The translations under genes and the position numbers were made by a program. From NCBI RefSeq assembly GCF_000740895.1, contig NC_025261.1, positions 248,001 to 312,000 on the forward strand: a DNA stretch of 64,000 nt. The letters run 5' to 3'. The notes under the pieces were generated by a model that was given only the letters and a program-made list of their open reading frames with translations, was not told the DNA's origin and ran no database searches. Positions 44,125 to 55,350 of this stretch are shown one piece after another; the stretch's first letter is position 1, and every line of letters starts with the position of its first letter. Source of the stretch: Theileria orientalis strain Shintoku. Taxonomy: Eukaryota; Apicomplexa; Aconoidasida; Piroplasmida; Theileriidae.

Positions 44125-45138
44125 TCACCTTTTGTATCTGTGTCTGCTTCTATATCCTTTTCCACTCCTCGATCTGCTTCTTCTTCTGCGGCCGCCTTTT
44201 CTTCCCCTGGAATAGTACCGATTACTTTCGTCGCTGTCGTAGCTTCTGCTTCTGCTGGTTCTAGTGCTTCTGCTGCCTCTTCTCCTGTAACTGCCCCTTG
44301 AGTCGTCGCTGCTACTCCAAGAGTAACTCGATGATCCACTTGGACTCCTTGAGTACCCTCTTCTATGCTCTTTCCTGCCTCTACTGTATCTTGAGCCTCT
44401 CCTTGACCTATATCTTGAGCGACTTCTGCTGGGCGTGTAGTCTCTACGCCTTCTATACCTGTCACTGCTCCCACTTCTACTGCTGTCCCTAGAGCTATAG
44501 GTATCACTGTCGCTGTCAGTACTACTGGTGTTTCCTGTTCCTCTTCTAATCCTTTCTCTATCTCTATAGTCAGACTCACGATCATCATCTCCTTTTGTAG
44601 TGAAGCTCCTCTTACTTTCATTCCTTTTCTCCGATTTATGTGGACTAGACTTATCGTTTGAAGAGGTTTTTTCTCTAGGTGCCTTTGGTGCTTTTCTTCT
44701 TTTTGTCTCATCTGCTAATTCCTTTGATTGTGCGATCTTGCTCCTGGCTCCTTCAGATTTACTGTCCTTGTGGCCACCATTTTCTGCGATAACTGGAGGC
44801 TTCCCCTTTTCAATCCTACGCAATAACTCAGCAACATCAATCAACTAACTTCAAAATGTGATACCTTACTGAGACTCCACTCAGTTTTGCAGCTTCTTCG
44901 GCCTCTTTCTCTGAGCTGAATTTTACGACTGCTCTACTGCTCGATTCAGGTGTGTCGTGTTCAATAGAGCATTCTACCACCGTTCCTACGTTTGCGAATA
45001 GGCTGTGAACATCCGACTCATCATACTAAATCATTTTTTTAAATATCATTATACACTTACTATTGATGGAAGGTTGTAAACACTAACTATATTTTCCGAT
45101 TTTTCATCTTTATCTGTAAATTTGGATTCCGTTACCAT
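44125..45138 (-). CDS. SR-type splicing factor with N-terminal RRM
   Basis: Three exons, 45061-45138, 44870-45025 and 44125-44844, joined over 35-nt and 25-nt introns, give 317 residues. Residues about 15-75 form an RNA-recognition motif (VSVYNLPSI, then VVECSIEHD, SSSRAVVKFSSEKEAE). A basic linker follows, and the last ~140 residues are an Arg/Ser domain (SRSRSRYRSRRGSRYSRGRK, RRRRSRSRSGKGYRSR). Proteins of this kind bind pre-mRNA and recruit the spliceosome through phosphorylated RS repeats. A 202-residue frame on the same strand is a shadow of the RS coding sequence. The gene is convergent with RAD50, 72 bp apart. Confidence 0.82.
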
Positions 45139-45372
45139 ATCATGTACACAGTTACTTTTATATTCATTATATTACAAGGAACAAATGTTTTATTTATACA
45201 TAACCGTATGATAGGCAAAATCATTTTACAATTATGGCACTTCGTATGTACATACTCCCTTACCCAATACTCAACAATAACAGATATAGATACTACAAAC
45301 ATGTGATTTGAAACTTATTAAACAATGAACTAGTGATTGTTTTAAAATACATATATGGCTAGGTGTGTTATA

Positions 45373-46038
45373 TCAACTTTTTCCACTAGAGGGGAACTCT
45401 TTAAGGGCATATTCGTGTGTATACATTTGTGCCATTGATTTGTATCCGATCAGGTCTCCAGATCTAAGCAGATTACCGGCATCGCAATTCAGTGGGCTGT
45501 CGGAATTCGGGTATGTTAAAACATATATTACACCTCTGCAAAGGTACTGCATTGTCCAGGCTGGACTCCAATTGGTTTTAAGAATATCCATACATAGTTC
45601 TCCTACCAAATTATGAATTTTCACAAATGTAATTACCCATTTAAATGACTTTAGATTATTTTACTTAATATGAAGTCAAGAATTCTACCATATATGTTTT
45701 TATTAGTTACCTGTTTGAAAGTTTATATTTGGGTGGAAACATTTGGTTAAAAATTGAACAGTGGGTGGCTGAATTGGATACGAACTTGGGCAATTTATCG
45801 ACAGCTTATAGATTCCATTCTATGTTCAATAAAATAATTGATTCTTAACTCACCTCGTATGGAGTTCCCTCTGGGCCTCGTATATAGGCGGTCCACCGAA
45901 ATATATTGGAATCCCTATATTTATATTATATAATCATGTTGCTTTGTATACTTACGATACGTATAGCCTTATGTTTGGGTCGTCCAGTTTGGAAATTTCT
46001 CTAACTTCCTTTATAAGTCTACTTCTAGCCAGTGACAT
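45373..46038 (-). CDS. PEX4-like ubiquitin-conjugating enzyme (E2)
   Basis: Four exons (45956-46038, 45854-45914, 45711-45819, 45373-45602), all in frame, give 160 residues, the length of a bare UBC domain. Key features: the start MSLARSRLIKEVREISK, the HPN motif in CFHPNINFQTG, and catalytic Cys88 in GELCMDILKTNWSPAW. The C-terminal part (SPLNCDAGNLLRSGD then SMAQMYTHEYA) is, as I recall, almost identical to Arabidopsis PEX4/UBC21 (SPLNCDSGNLLRSGD...SMAQMYT). PEX4 monoubiquitinates the peroxisomal import receptor PEX5 on a Cys. Piroplasms are held to lack peroxisomes, so the substrate is unclear. There is no leader peptide, so it should be cytosolic. The PEX22 anchor is not in the window. 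Confidence 0.88.
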
Positions 46039-46553
46039 ATTAAATATTGTAATTTAATAGACGAATTGACGTGTTGTTATTTGTATTATTTAGCTAAAAT
46101 TCTCTCTCATGGATGGACTCCTCAACACATTTGGGAATATTACCGAAACAAAAATTCGTATTTAACAATTAATTTATTTTATATGTTTAGGTTTATGAAT
46201 AGAAGAAAGTACAAGATCACATGTTCTAATTTATTCAAATTATTGGTTAAAATTTATAAATAAGTAAGTATCATATAAATATTAAGGGGTATATGTGAAT
46301 CCAAATCACACTACAAACATTCCACTGTGTTTTATATTTATTCACCTTATTATTTATTTAGTATTTTCAATAGTGTAACCAATGTATATTATTTGTTAGA
46401 GATTCATTCGTAATTTATTTATTTAAACACATAAAAACAACAGTGTCGTTTCACATATGTTACATACTGAAATAAATTTATTTGGATTTTTAATAACTAT
46501 ATTTTGAATTTTCGGGCCCCCTTAATATAATAGTATAATTTCTGTGTATAGAA
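46039..46553. other. AT-rich divergent promoter region
   Basis: A 515-bp spacer between the divergent PEX4-like (-) and alpha-COP (+) genes. A 65-codon frame at 46066-46263 lacks an ATG start and matches nothing I know, so I do not call it. Otherwise nothing is visible. Confidence 0.6.
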
Positions 46554-49500
46554 ATGTTGGTTAAATGTAAAACAAAGGGATCCCGCGTCAAGGGTGTCGT
46601 GTTTCACCCTCGACTCCATTTCCTTTTGGCTTCCTTACACACTGGAGATATCCAAATGTGGGATTATTTGAACGGCACTCTTGTGGAAGTTTTCAAAGAG
46701 CACGATGGCCCAGTTAGAGGAATCGACTTTCACGTCGAGCAGCCGCTGTTCGTCACAGGAGGTGACGACAGATGCGTTATAGTGTGGGATTTTACACTGA
46801 GAAGGAAGCTGTTTAAACTAGAAGGACACCTGGACTACGTTAGAACAGTTCAGTTCCACACTAAGTACCCGTGGGTCATGTCGGCCTCAGACGACCAGAA
46901 CATTCGTATATGGAACTGGCAATCCAGGAGTTGCATATCGGTAATATCAGGCCATAACCACTACGTTATGAGCTCGCTCTTTCACCCTACGGAGAACATG
47001 ATCATATCGGCCAGTCTGGACCATACAGCTAGAATTTGGGACATATCGTACCTGGTGGAGAAGAAGTGCTCACTTAAGCCGCCAGCGCAGCCTAATAGCT
47101 ACGTCATGGAGACGGGAAACTCAATGTCTAACAGCGAACTCGATTTGGGAGCAGTTTCGGACGTGATATGCCTACACACGCTGACAGGCCACAGCAGCGG
47201 AGTGAATTACGCAATATTCTTCGGAGCGAACCTGGCAATAACAGCAGGAGATGACTGCAGCATTAGAATTTGGAGATACACGGAGTTCTCGTTTTACCAA
47301 ACGAACATTTTGAGAGAACACGAAGATAACGTGACCTGTTTGCTTTTAATAAAGGAGTATCTGCTGAGTACCTCCGAAGATAACTCGATCCGAGTGTGGG
47401 ACCTGAACACGTACACGCTGGTGCACACGTACCTGATGGACGAGGACAGGTTCTGGGCAATTTCAAAGTCGAGGCACAGTAACTACATAACAGCTGGCCA
47501 CGACTCGGGTCTGATAGTGTTCAAGCTGTACAAGGAGCGTCCGCTGTTTACGTTGAGCCCGACGGGCGATAGGAACATGTTCTACTACGCCTGGAACAAC
47601 CACGTGTACGTGAACAACCTGGAGAACGAGTGTAACTCCTTCTACAAGGAGCTGCTGCAGTACGCGAACAGGACGAACGCGAGTCCGAGTAAAAACAAGG
47701 AGCTGGACCTGAACACGCTGTACTACAAGTGGCTGGAGACGAACAGCTCGAACAACCTGGTGAGTGGCCCCGAAAACCACGAGAACAAGCTCGTGTTCAA
47801 CTGCCCAAGCGGAACGTACGCGTCGCAGAGGAGACTGATAGCGTCGCTGACGGAGGAGAAGAAGAACAACGTGCCCTTCAAGCTCTTGCTCAACCCGTAC
47901 GTGAAGGACCGCATACTGCTGATGGTGCTCTACTCACACGGGAAGGGGACCTTCATGGAGGTGTTCTCGTGCTACAGAGGGAGCCTGGAGTACAGCTTCA
48001 AGAGGACCTGCACGTCGGCAGCCTTCGTAAGTAACCTGCACATGGTGGCAGTGGACAAGAGCATAATGCTGTATAACCTGAAGGGAGACATAGTATCGGA
48101 GCTGAGTCTGACGCCGAAGCAAGTTGACGGAGCGGCGCAGCAGACAAGTCAGCACGCGAATAAGACAACGGGGCACTCGCCGGTAAAGGAGAAGGAGACA
48201 AGCGGGTTGAAGGTGTACAACGTGGACGTGAACAGGCTGCTGTTCTTTAACACAAAGCTGCAGACGCTGTACCTGTTCAACACGGCGACCAAGGAGGTGA
48301 TTAACCAGCTTACGTCACCATTCGGGAACCTGAGTGACGTGGTGGTTAACACGTACGGCTTCATATGCTGTATGTTCAACAACTACGTGGTCATCTACGA
48401 CGGAAACATGAATCGAATGACCTACAAGCAGCAGTTTACGCGCATCAAGTCGGCGATATGGCACAATAACACATCGGTGATATACACAACGTACAACCAG
48501 GTTTGTGGCTAGATATTGGAGTATAACGGCTTCTAACAACACTGTAGGTGCACTATTTGTTGATAAACGGCGGTTTCGGAGTTCTATCGACCATGGTATC
48601 GCCAATGTACTTGATAAAGGTAGTTGACGCCGTGGACAACAAGCACGTGTTGTACCTGATCAACAGGCAGCACAGGTGCTTCAAGCACCTGCTCGACTCT
48701 CCAGATTACTCACTCAAACACTCGCTGCTGTTGAACGACCTCGACACTGCGAACACGCTGATCAACTCGGGGCAGCTGGCTAGCAGGTTCACCTGCTCGT
48801 ACCTGATCAAGGACAGGAGGTACGAGCTCGCGAGGAAGCTGTTGACGGACAGCGTCACAAAATTTTACCTCTCAGTTCAGTTCGGGAACCTGCAGCACGC
48901 CCTGAGCGACGCGAAGGAGATAAACAACAAGGTAAGTGCATTACGGGTGTTTGCAGCATACTGCGTTATGAGCACAACTAGGATAAGTAATTAACGGAAA
49001 AGTGATGATTGTCAACTAACTTAAGTATTTTTAGGCGCTATGGAATTACTTGGGAGACGTTTCTATGGAGTTGGGAAATGTAACCATAGCAGAGCTGGCA
49101 TACCAAAAGTCAAAGCAATACAATAAACTCACGCTGTTATATTTGACAATAGGTAGGAGAACATGGGACCATCTTGTCATATATTAGCGCCCAAAAAACA
49201 ATCATTAAATCGACAACATAGTTAATTATTTAATAGATAGTTAAATGGCCAACAAATTAGTCGATAAAATAATGCACCAATAAATTGGTAGATAAAATAT
49301 ACTATTAACCAATTAACTAATAAATAAATAGGTGACTTCGGAAAGTTGAGGAAGATGTTAAACACATGTAAAATACACAATAACAAATCGCTACTACTGT
49401 TACACGGTACGTTTACTTAGTTATAAAGGGTGTTTAGCACTGTACCTGGGTGACATGGAGGAGCTGAGTAACGTGCTCAGTGAGAATGGACACGAACACC

Positions 49501-50929
49501 TGGCAAAAATATGTAACGACACGTACATGATCAACGACTATGACAAGGGCCACCGCCCAGACGAGAATTCGAAGTATATGATGCCCCCGAAGCCTATAAA
49601 CAAGTAGGTTACATACATAGTGATTAACAGTATTGTAACAACACCAATAAATAGTTATGACTAATTATGATAGCTTTTGGCGTGTTGACATTATATTTGA
49701 ATGAGACATTGATGCGTTGACACTGATTTGAAATAACATTGATGTATAGGCTGGAAGGAGACATGTTGAACTGGAACGTCAGCTACGTCGAGTCGAAGGA
49801 GGTTAAGTTTAACATTGACGACATACTGGCGTCGATGAAGCTGGAGCAGCAGGCGGAGCAGCAGGACGAAAGGATCCCAGAGCACGTGGAGCACATGATC
49901 GAGAGGCAGCTGAGCGACCTGGTGCTGGGAGGAAGCCAGGACTTCAAAGTAGTTAAGCTGCAGCTGCAAGACTACGAGGTGGTGGAGGGAGGAGGATTCA
50001 AGCTCATCCTCATGAAGGAGGACATGGCGGACCTCTTCGGAGAGATATTGGAGGACAGCGGAGACTTCCACGAAATGGAGTTCAAGGAGGTGGCGCAGGA
50101 GGAGCCGGAGGACATCTGGGAGGCGCTGGACCCGGCGCAGTCGGCGTCGAACGAGCAGAGGCTCTTCGAGCTGCTGAAGAAGAAGGACTTCACGTCCTCG
50201 CTGAACTTCCTGAACCAGCTGTACGGCGAGGTCAACGTCGACGTGCTGAAGGACGCGCTCCAGCACGTCGACTTCACGCGCTACAGCTCGCTGCAGCAGG
50301 TGAACACGAACGCGCTGAACGAGAAGGTGAACAGGATGCTCGCGCACTTCCAGAACGCGGAGCTCGAGGCCTGCGTCAACCTGCTCGGCTTCCTGATGCG
50401 GGAGCTCTTCCTCTACAGGACTCTGGACCTGAACGTCGGGCGCGTCGTGGAGCTGTGCTACTGGTACGCGCTCGCCGCGAAGCTCGAGTTCGAGCGCAGC
50501 GCGCACGCGGACTCGGACGCGAAGCGGAGCCTCGAGCTGGCGGCGTACCTGACCTGCTGCAGGCTCGAGCCGGGCCACATGTACCTGGTGCTGCGCAAGA
50601 TCATCGGCGTCATGTGGAAGGCGAAGAACTACCGCACGGCAGCCGCCATGGTCACGCGCCTCCTGAAGCTCGACACCTCGCAGTTCAGCGTCGATCAGGC
50701 GGAGATGGAGAAGGCGCGCAAGATCCACGCGCTCTGTCTGCAGAAGGGCACGAACCAGTACGAGTTGGACTTCGCCGAGGAGGACTTCGGGAACCTCCTG
50801 ATTTGCACGGTGTCGCTCGCGAAGCTCCGCAGCGAGCCCACGGTGACCTGCGTGTTCTGCAGGTCCTACGCGTTCAGGAAGTACCTGGGCCAGTTCTGCA
50901 AGGTGTGCCATCTCGTGAAGCTGGTTTAA
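46554..50929 (+). CDS. COPA: coatomer subunit alpha (alpha-COP)
   Basis: A long first exon to about 48500, then several exons and a long last exon from about 49750, with stop at 50927-50929. Alpha-COP is the WD40 scaffold of the COPI coat that carries cargo from Golgi to ER and binds dilysine signals. The N-terminal propeller starts MLVKCKTKGSRVKGVVFHP, with clear WD repeats (GDIQMWDY, VIVWDFTL, IRIWNWQS, ARIWDISY, IRIWRYTE, IRVWDLNT). A second propeller and an alpha-solenoid follow. The C-terminal domain ends in a Cys-containing module (TCVFCRSYAF...GQFCKVCHL), typical of alpha-COP. The last exon is markedly GC-rich. Confidence 0.95.
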
Positions 50930-52879
50930 CTGCGCAACTGTGTTTTAATATCGGAAGTGAACACAAACATATGCTAATTATGACTCCACTCCTAGCTCTA
51001 CTTTGCCTGTTTCATTGCTCATATATGGGTACCTCTATGCATTTGTGTAAATCGATGTGTATTGAACTATTCACAAAGTGTCTACGATAAAAATTAGGTT
51101 CATATTGTACAGTTAGTAGGGGTACGGGTGTTTAAATGGCTTCAGTCGAGGCGTCTTAGGGGAAACGTAGGGTTTGAGCTACAGAATGTTGACGTTACAC
51201 TCAGCTTACATTCTCGTTAATCACCTCGGGAACGTGGAGGTTGGGAACCAGCATCTTATTTATCAGAAAGAATCCTACACATTTGCAATTTGGGAGGTCC
51301 AAATACCTTTTTTTGTGTGTCTGCCGAGTCCAACGGCTCCAAATCCCTTTTTGAAACCGATCGGGGCGAATTTAGCTAGTAGAGGCCCGCGACCCTTGCT
51401 TGGCCCGTACTTGGCACGCAGCAATATGGATAAAAACATGATAATGAAGTTTAATTTAAATCAAAAATAAATAAAAACACATGTGAGCATTAAATAAATT
51501 AACTGAAGCTATAATTTACACAATGAAGTAAAAAACAATTTGAGTGGATTCTAGAATCACAGAATCAGAAATACAGAGTTAAAATCTCAATTCGAGAACA
51601 TATATTAGACATTATGTGTAAAATTTTTAAACATAAATATTAGTGGATTATATGGAATCCAAATATCCAGATAACTAAATTGTAATGGAATTTTATTACA
51701 CATTGGTAACACGGTGTAGGAGGAATATACAAGTTGGGCTGTGTAGGACAAAGTTGGTAGGGAACCATGGTTAGAATGAATTGAAAAATATTTTCAAAAT
51801 GATAAAAACTTGTCTTTTAATTTCCAATGGCTTTGATACCTTACACATCGATATTGGAATCGATATTAGGGCGGTGTGTAAACGGGAGGTCACTCTACTG
51901 GGCCTGAACCCGCACTTTCTGCTAGTAAATCTTCACACACACCTTTCCATGAAAATTTATGATTAAAATATGACAAAAATCGCTATTTTAGACAGTTGGC
52001 AAACGACATGCAAAAGAGATGTGCATGCGTATACCGTCATGATGTGTAACGTTCACACATAATAGAAGATATATCTTCTATTTGATATTTATGTAAATTA
52101 TTTAGTTCATTTAAATATTTTTAAGTGTTCTTCCTATTATATAATTGTTTTGTACACACTATGATCCAGATGTGATATATTGTTACGGTTACACACATAT
52201 GTCAGATAGACAAGTGTTCCGTAGATTTATATCTATTAATTTTGGTCTTATTCAAAAATTAATGCCGTCGATGCAACGAGCTCAATTACACATCGAGATT
52301 TGATGCACCCAAGGTGCAAGGAACTGATTATAGGAGTATGGGTTTCAGGTCTACATATCTTTAATGTGTAGATGATTAAGGTTATCTATCGCTATATTCT
52401 GTAAAATATTTTATGTTTTTTTGTATATTATTTCTTAAACCAAATGTTTATTCTAAATTGTTATCGCCATTCGGTTTTTAAAGACATATCAATTAATAAC
52501 AATTGTTTCAAACTAAAAACGGTAAACAATTAAATCTTGAAGCTTTAAACACATTTTGGATATCTGTTGTAAAATATTTATTGTTTTTTAATTCAAGGCT
52601 GTATATTATTTTAACTTGTAACCTTTAACATTTGGGATTAAATCAAGACCTTACTTGTAAAATATCCATACCTAGTTGTAACATATTATAAGGATTAAAT
52701 TTTCTAATAATAGGATTGTGGAAAATTTAACGATTGGCAGTTGTTAGCTTTACCTTTGTACTATAGGCTTCTACCGTTATCTATATATTGATGTGTAAAA
52801 ATATTATAATGAACAGAGTAAAATCTGCTTAAAATAATATTTGAATGCTAAAATATAAATTATAATTAAGTGATATAAG
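50930..52879. other. long intergenic region upstream of the ApiAP2 gene
   Basis: A 1.95-kb spacer, the longest in the window. A locally GC-richer block (about 51115-51430) holds an orphan frame (51186-51470). From 51480 to 52800 the sequence is AT-rich and carries many TTACACAT or ATGTGTAA words in both orientations (for example near 51516, 51619, 51707, 51842, 52047, 52189, 52290, 52792). A long 5' UTR or large regulatory region for the ApiAP2 gene is likely. No RNA gene is recognised. Confidence 0.6.
51186..51470 (+). CDS. orphan ORF, doubtful
   Basis: A 94-codon frame starting at an ATG and read as MLTLHSAYILVNHLGNVEV at the start, with a Pro-rich middle (CLPSPTAPNPFLKPIG) and a basic end. 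The base composition of 51115-51430 is more GC-rich than the flanks, which favours a functional or formerly coding segment. It could be a short gene, a degraded gene or part of a non-coding RNA. No family is recognised. Confidence 0.25.
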   Translation: MLTLHSAYILVNHLGNVEVGNQHLIYQKESYTFAIWEVQIPFFVCLPSPTAPNPFLKPIGANLASRGPRPLLGPYLARSNMDKNMIMKFNLNQK

Positions 52880-55222
52880 ATGTCTTCCAACACCATGTCC
52901 CCCACCGTAGTTTCTGATGTTGTTCAGGAAAGCTTTAATGTAGAAACTAAGGATCTTGGTGTAGGTTCTGTCCAAGATGTTCAAGTGGCCGAAGGTGTTA
53001 AGGAATCCGGGACCGTTTATCACAAGGCTTCCGATTCTGTTCTTCCCAGCTTGGCATCTTTGGAGACTCAGCCTACACTTCAATACAGTTCTACTCTTCC
53101 ACACACTCAGTCGATAGATTATCCTTATGACTTGGATAAGAAAACGACATACAGTCCCCTATATACCGTGCCTTATCCTTATGAGAACGACCAGTATTCT
53201 CATTCAACAGTCGACTCTGCCAGCCTTGTTCAGGCACCTCAACTGGATTCACAGCAGTCACAGAACTTAGGTTTGGTGAATCCTGTTCAGGAAGACCCTG
53301 AAAAGTTTCAACCTGACCTTCAAGAAGCTAAATTGAACGCACAGGTTGACTCAGTGTCCAACTACCTGACCCCTGTTTACTGCCCGGACGCACTCGTAAA
53401 GCCTCAAAACAAAGTTGTCGCTGTCAACCCCGTCATTTTGGTAGACAAGGTTGAGCGATCCCTTATAGTCCAGTGGTACGAAAACTCAGTGAAACGCGAG
53501 CAGCGTATTTCGTACAAGAAATATGGAAACGCAAAGGCGCAACAGAGAGCCGAGGGTCTGATAAGTAAGCTGTTGGCGGGATCAACATTCGATCAACTGT
53601 ACCCAGAGAAGGGTCCGCCAATCCTAACCATATTTGAAAACGTGGGCAAGTACATGGTATCTCTGACCAGAGATAGGATCATAAGGGAATGGAGAGTCGA
53701 CTGGCTGAACAACAACGGCTCAAAGATGCGAGCAAGGTGGTCATGTAAAAAAGTAGGTAATGAAGAGGCGAGAAAGAGAGCCGAGGCGTTCGCATATAGC
53801 TTAATCCAGGGCACGTTTAACCCTCGTCTATTACACAAAGCAACGGGAACGAGGTTGTCAAAAAATGACATGAAATACAACGCAGTCGTATCAGGCTTGG
53901 ATTCCCAGATCGAGTCCAAAGCAATAAACCAACTAAATGAATCAAACTGGCAAGGGGTCGAGTTGCCGTCAAAGAGGAGAGCGAAGAAGAGGTCAGTCAA
54001 GGGAACAGATCAGAAGAAAGGGAAGACGAGGAAGAGAAGCTTGAGCGCCTACACAGACTTGAACTCCACCGGATCGTTGAGCACGAACCTCATGAGCTCC
54101 ACGTCCTTGTCTGGAAGTTCGCTGGGCTCCACAGCAATGACCTCAGCTCTCGGGAACCCACTCGGCACTAACCCGTCGGGAACAGGCGACATCTCGCAGT
54201 ACCTAAAGTCGCACTGCTACCCTTACATGAACATGGTTCAGGACCCCTCGATCTTGGCAGGCTCCACAAGTTACTACCCGATGTTCCAGGAGGAATGCGA
54301 ATCTTCATCTTCATTGAATCAGCAGATGGACCCGACCGGAGCCTACTCGACCCCGATGCTCCATCCAGCCTGGCTGGACTGGGGCAGCGGCTCGGGTATG
54401 CAAAAGATGATGCCTTATGGCCAAGAATGGGACTACTCGACGAACGCTCAATTGGTCGACTACCCCTACTTTCCTCAGCAGGGGAACGCAACCATGACAG
54501 GAACCGGCTCGACAGTCGCCCCGAACCTAGCCTGGGATCCAATGAGCAACTACACGAACATGTACATTCACCAAAACGAGCTTCCCACTGGACGAGAATT
54601 CGATGAGGCTCCGGATGCGAGGTTGGCAAACCAATACTACGGTTACTACGGGGCCGACCAGCAGTACGGGTTCCAGGACAACATGTTGAGTCAGGACCAG
54701 CTGCTGATGAGCGGATACTACAACTACCCGAACACCATGATGGACGCAGGCGCACAGTGGTCTGACGACAAGTCGTTCAACAAATTCGGCAAGGAATATT
54801 CTGCGGACTACACGAACGAATACTCGGACGAGGTCAAGCAAGAGGAGCTTCATTCAGACAAGGACCTCTCGCAAATCACCACCCTGGCCAACTACAAGAA
54901 CTTAACGGGCGCCGCCTTGGGCTCAGGGGAGCTTCCGCCGCAGAACCTGTCAGTATCGACACGGCTGTACACCAACGACCACTACGGCTACATCAACTCT
55001 GACCTCGGCGACGTCAAGCACGAGGACCAGCCCCTAAATTGCTTTTCTACTGAACTCGAGGACCCACTCATGCAGAGCCAGTCCTTGTCCACTCAGCTCA
55101 CCCAGCCTCTGAACGTGAACAGTGTTGAATATCCGATGTACCAGAAGGACAAGTTCGGGGAGAGCTACGACAACGTGACTTACAGGGAAGTGGGCGAGGG
55201 AGTTAAGTATTATAACATGTAA
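52880..55222 (+). CDS. ApiAP2-type transcription factor with two tandem AP2-like domains
   Basis: Single exon, 780 residues. Two diverged AP2-like DNA-binding domains lie close together: residues about 190-235 (SLIVQWYENSVKREQRISYK then KYGNAKAQQRAEGLIS) and about 255-315 (RIIREWRVDWLNNNGSKMRA then SCKKVGNEEARKRAEAFAY). Each has the three-strand plus helix pattern with the GxxxAxxRAE helix. A basic patch follows (KRRAKKRSVKGTDQKKGK), a possible nuclear signal. The rest is Ser/Gln/Asn/Tyr/Pro-rich, as in activation or low-complexity regions of ApiAP2 proteins. ApiAP2 factors control stage-specific expression in apicomplexans. The upstream spacer is unusually long. Confidence 0.78.
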   Translation: MSSNTMSPTVVSDVVQESFNVETKDLGVGSVQDVQVAEGVKESGTVYHKASDSVLPSLASLETQPTLQYSSTLPHTQSIDYPYDLDKKTTYSPLYTVPYPYENDQYSHSTVDSASLVQAPQLDSQQSQNLGLVNPVQEDPEKFQPDLQEAKLNAQVDSVSNYLTPVYCPDALVKPQNKVVAVNPVILVDKVERSLIVQWYENSVKREQRISYKKYGNAKAQQRAEGLISKLLAGSTFDQLYPEKGPPILTIFENVGKYMVSLTRDRIIREWRVDWLNNNGSKMRARWSCKKVGNEEARKRAEAFAYSLIQGTFNPRLLHKATGTRLSKNDMKYNAVVSGLDSQIESKAINQLNESNWQGVELPSKRRAKKRSVKGTDQKKGKTRKRSLSAYTDLNSTGSLSTNLMSSTSLSGSSLGSTAMTSALGNPLGTNPSGTGDISQYLKSHCYPYMNMVQDPSILAGSTSYYPMFQEECESSSSLNQQMDPTGAYSTPMLHPAWLDWGSGSGMQKMMPYGQEWDYSTNAQLVDYPYFPQQGNATMTGTGSTVAPNLAWDPMSNYTNMYIHQNELPTGREFDEAPDARLANQYYGYYGADQQYGFQDNMLSQDQLLMSGYYNYPNTMMDAGAQWSDDKSFNKFGKEYSADYTNEYSDEVKQEELHSDKDLSQITTLANYKNLTGAALGSGELPPQNLSVSTRLYTNDHYGYINSDLGDVKHEDQPLNCFSTELEDPLMQSQSLSTQLTQPLNVNSVEYPMYQKDKFGESYDNVTYREVGEGVKYYNM

Positions 55223-55350
55223 AATAGTGTACCACAGCACCACCCTGTTTATTTTAATTTAGTTTTAATTTTTATTGTACTCTTTCTTCTGTATCATATG
55301 TGTAAGTTTGTGTTCTTTTAATATTTTTATATTAAAATGTTTTGTGTTCA

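Noticed and set aside
44103..44711. 202-codon frame in the other frame of the SR gene
   Set aside because: Glu/Ala/Thr/Val-rich readout of Arg/Ser repeat codons; the RS frame continues the RRM exons with correct splicing.
46066..46263. 65-codon frame upstream of alpha-COP
   Set aside because: Starts with TTG, composition follows the AT-rich spacer, no similarity recognised; probably promoter or UTR sequence.
49691..50911. 406-codon frame on the minus strand opposite the last alpha-COP exon
   Set aside because: Shadow of a GC-rich exon. The product is His/Val/Arg/Leu-rich without any domain, while the plus strand matches alpha-COP to its last residues.
51781..51966. 61-codon frame in the ApiAP2 upstream spacer
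   Set aside because: No ATG at its start and no continuation; it spans repeated TTACACA-type words and looks like chance.
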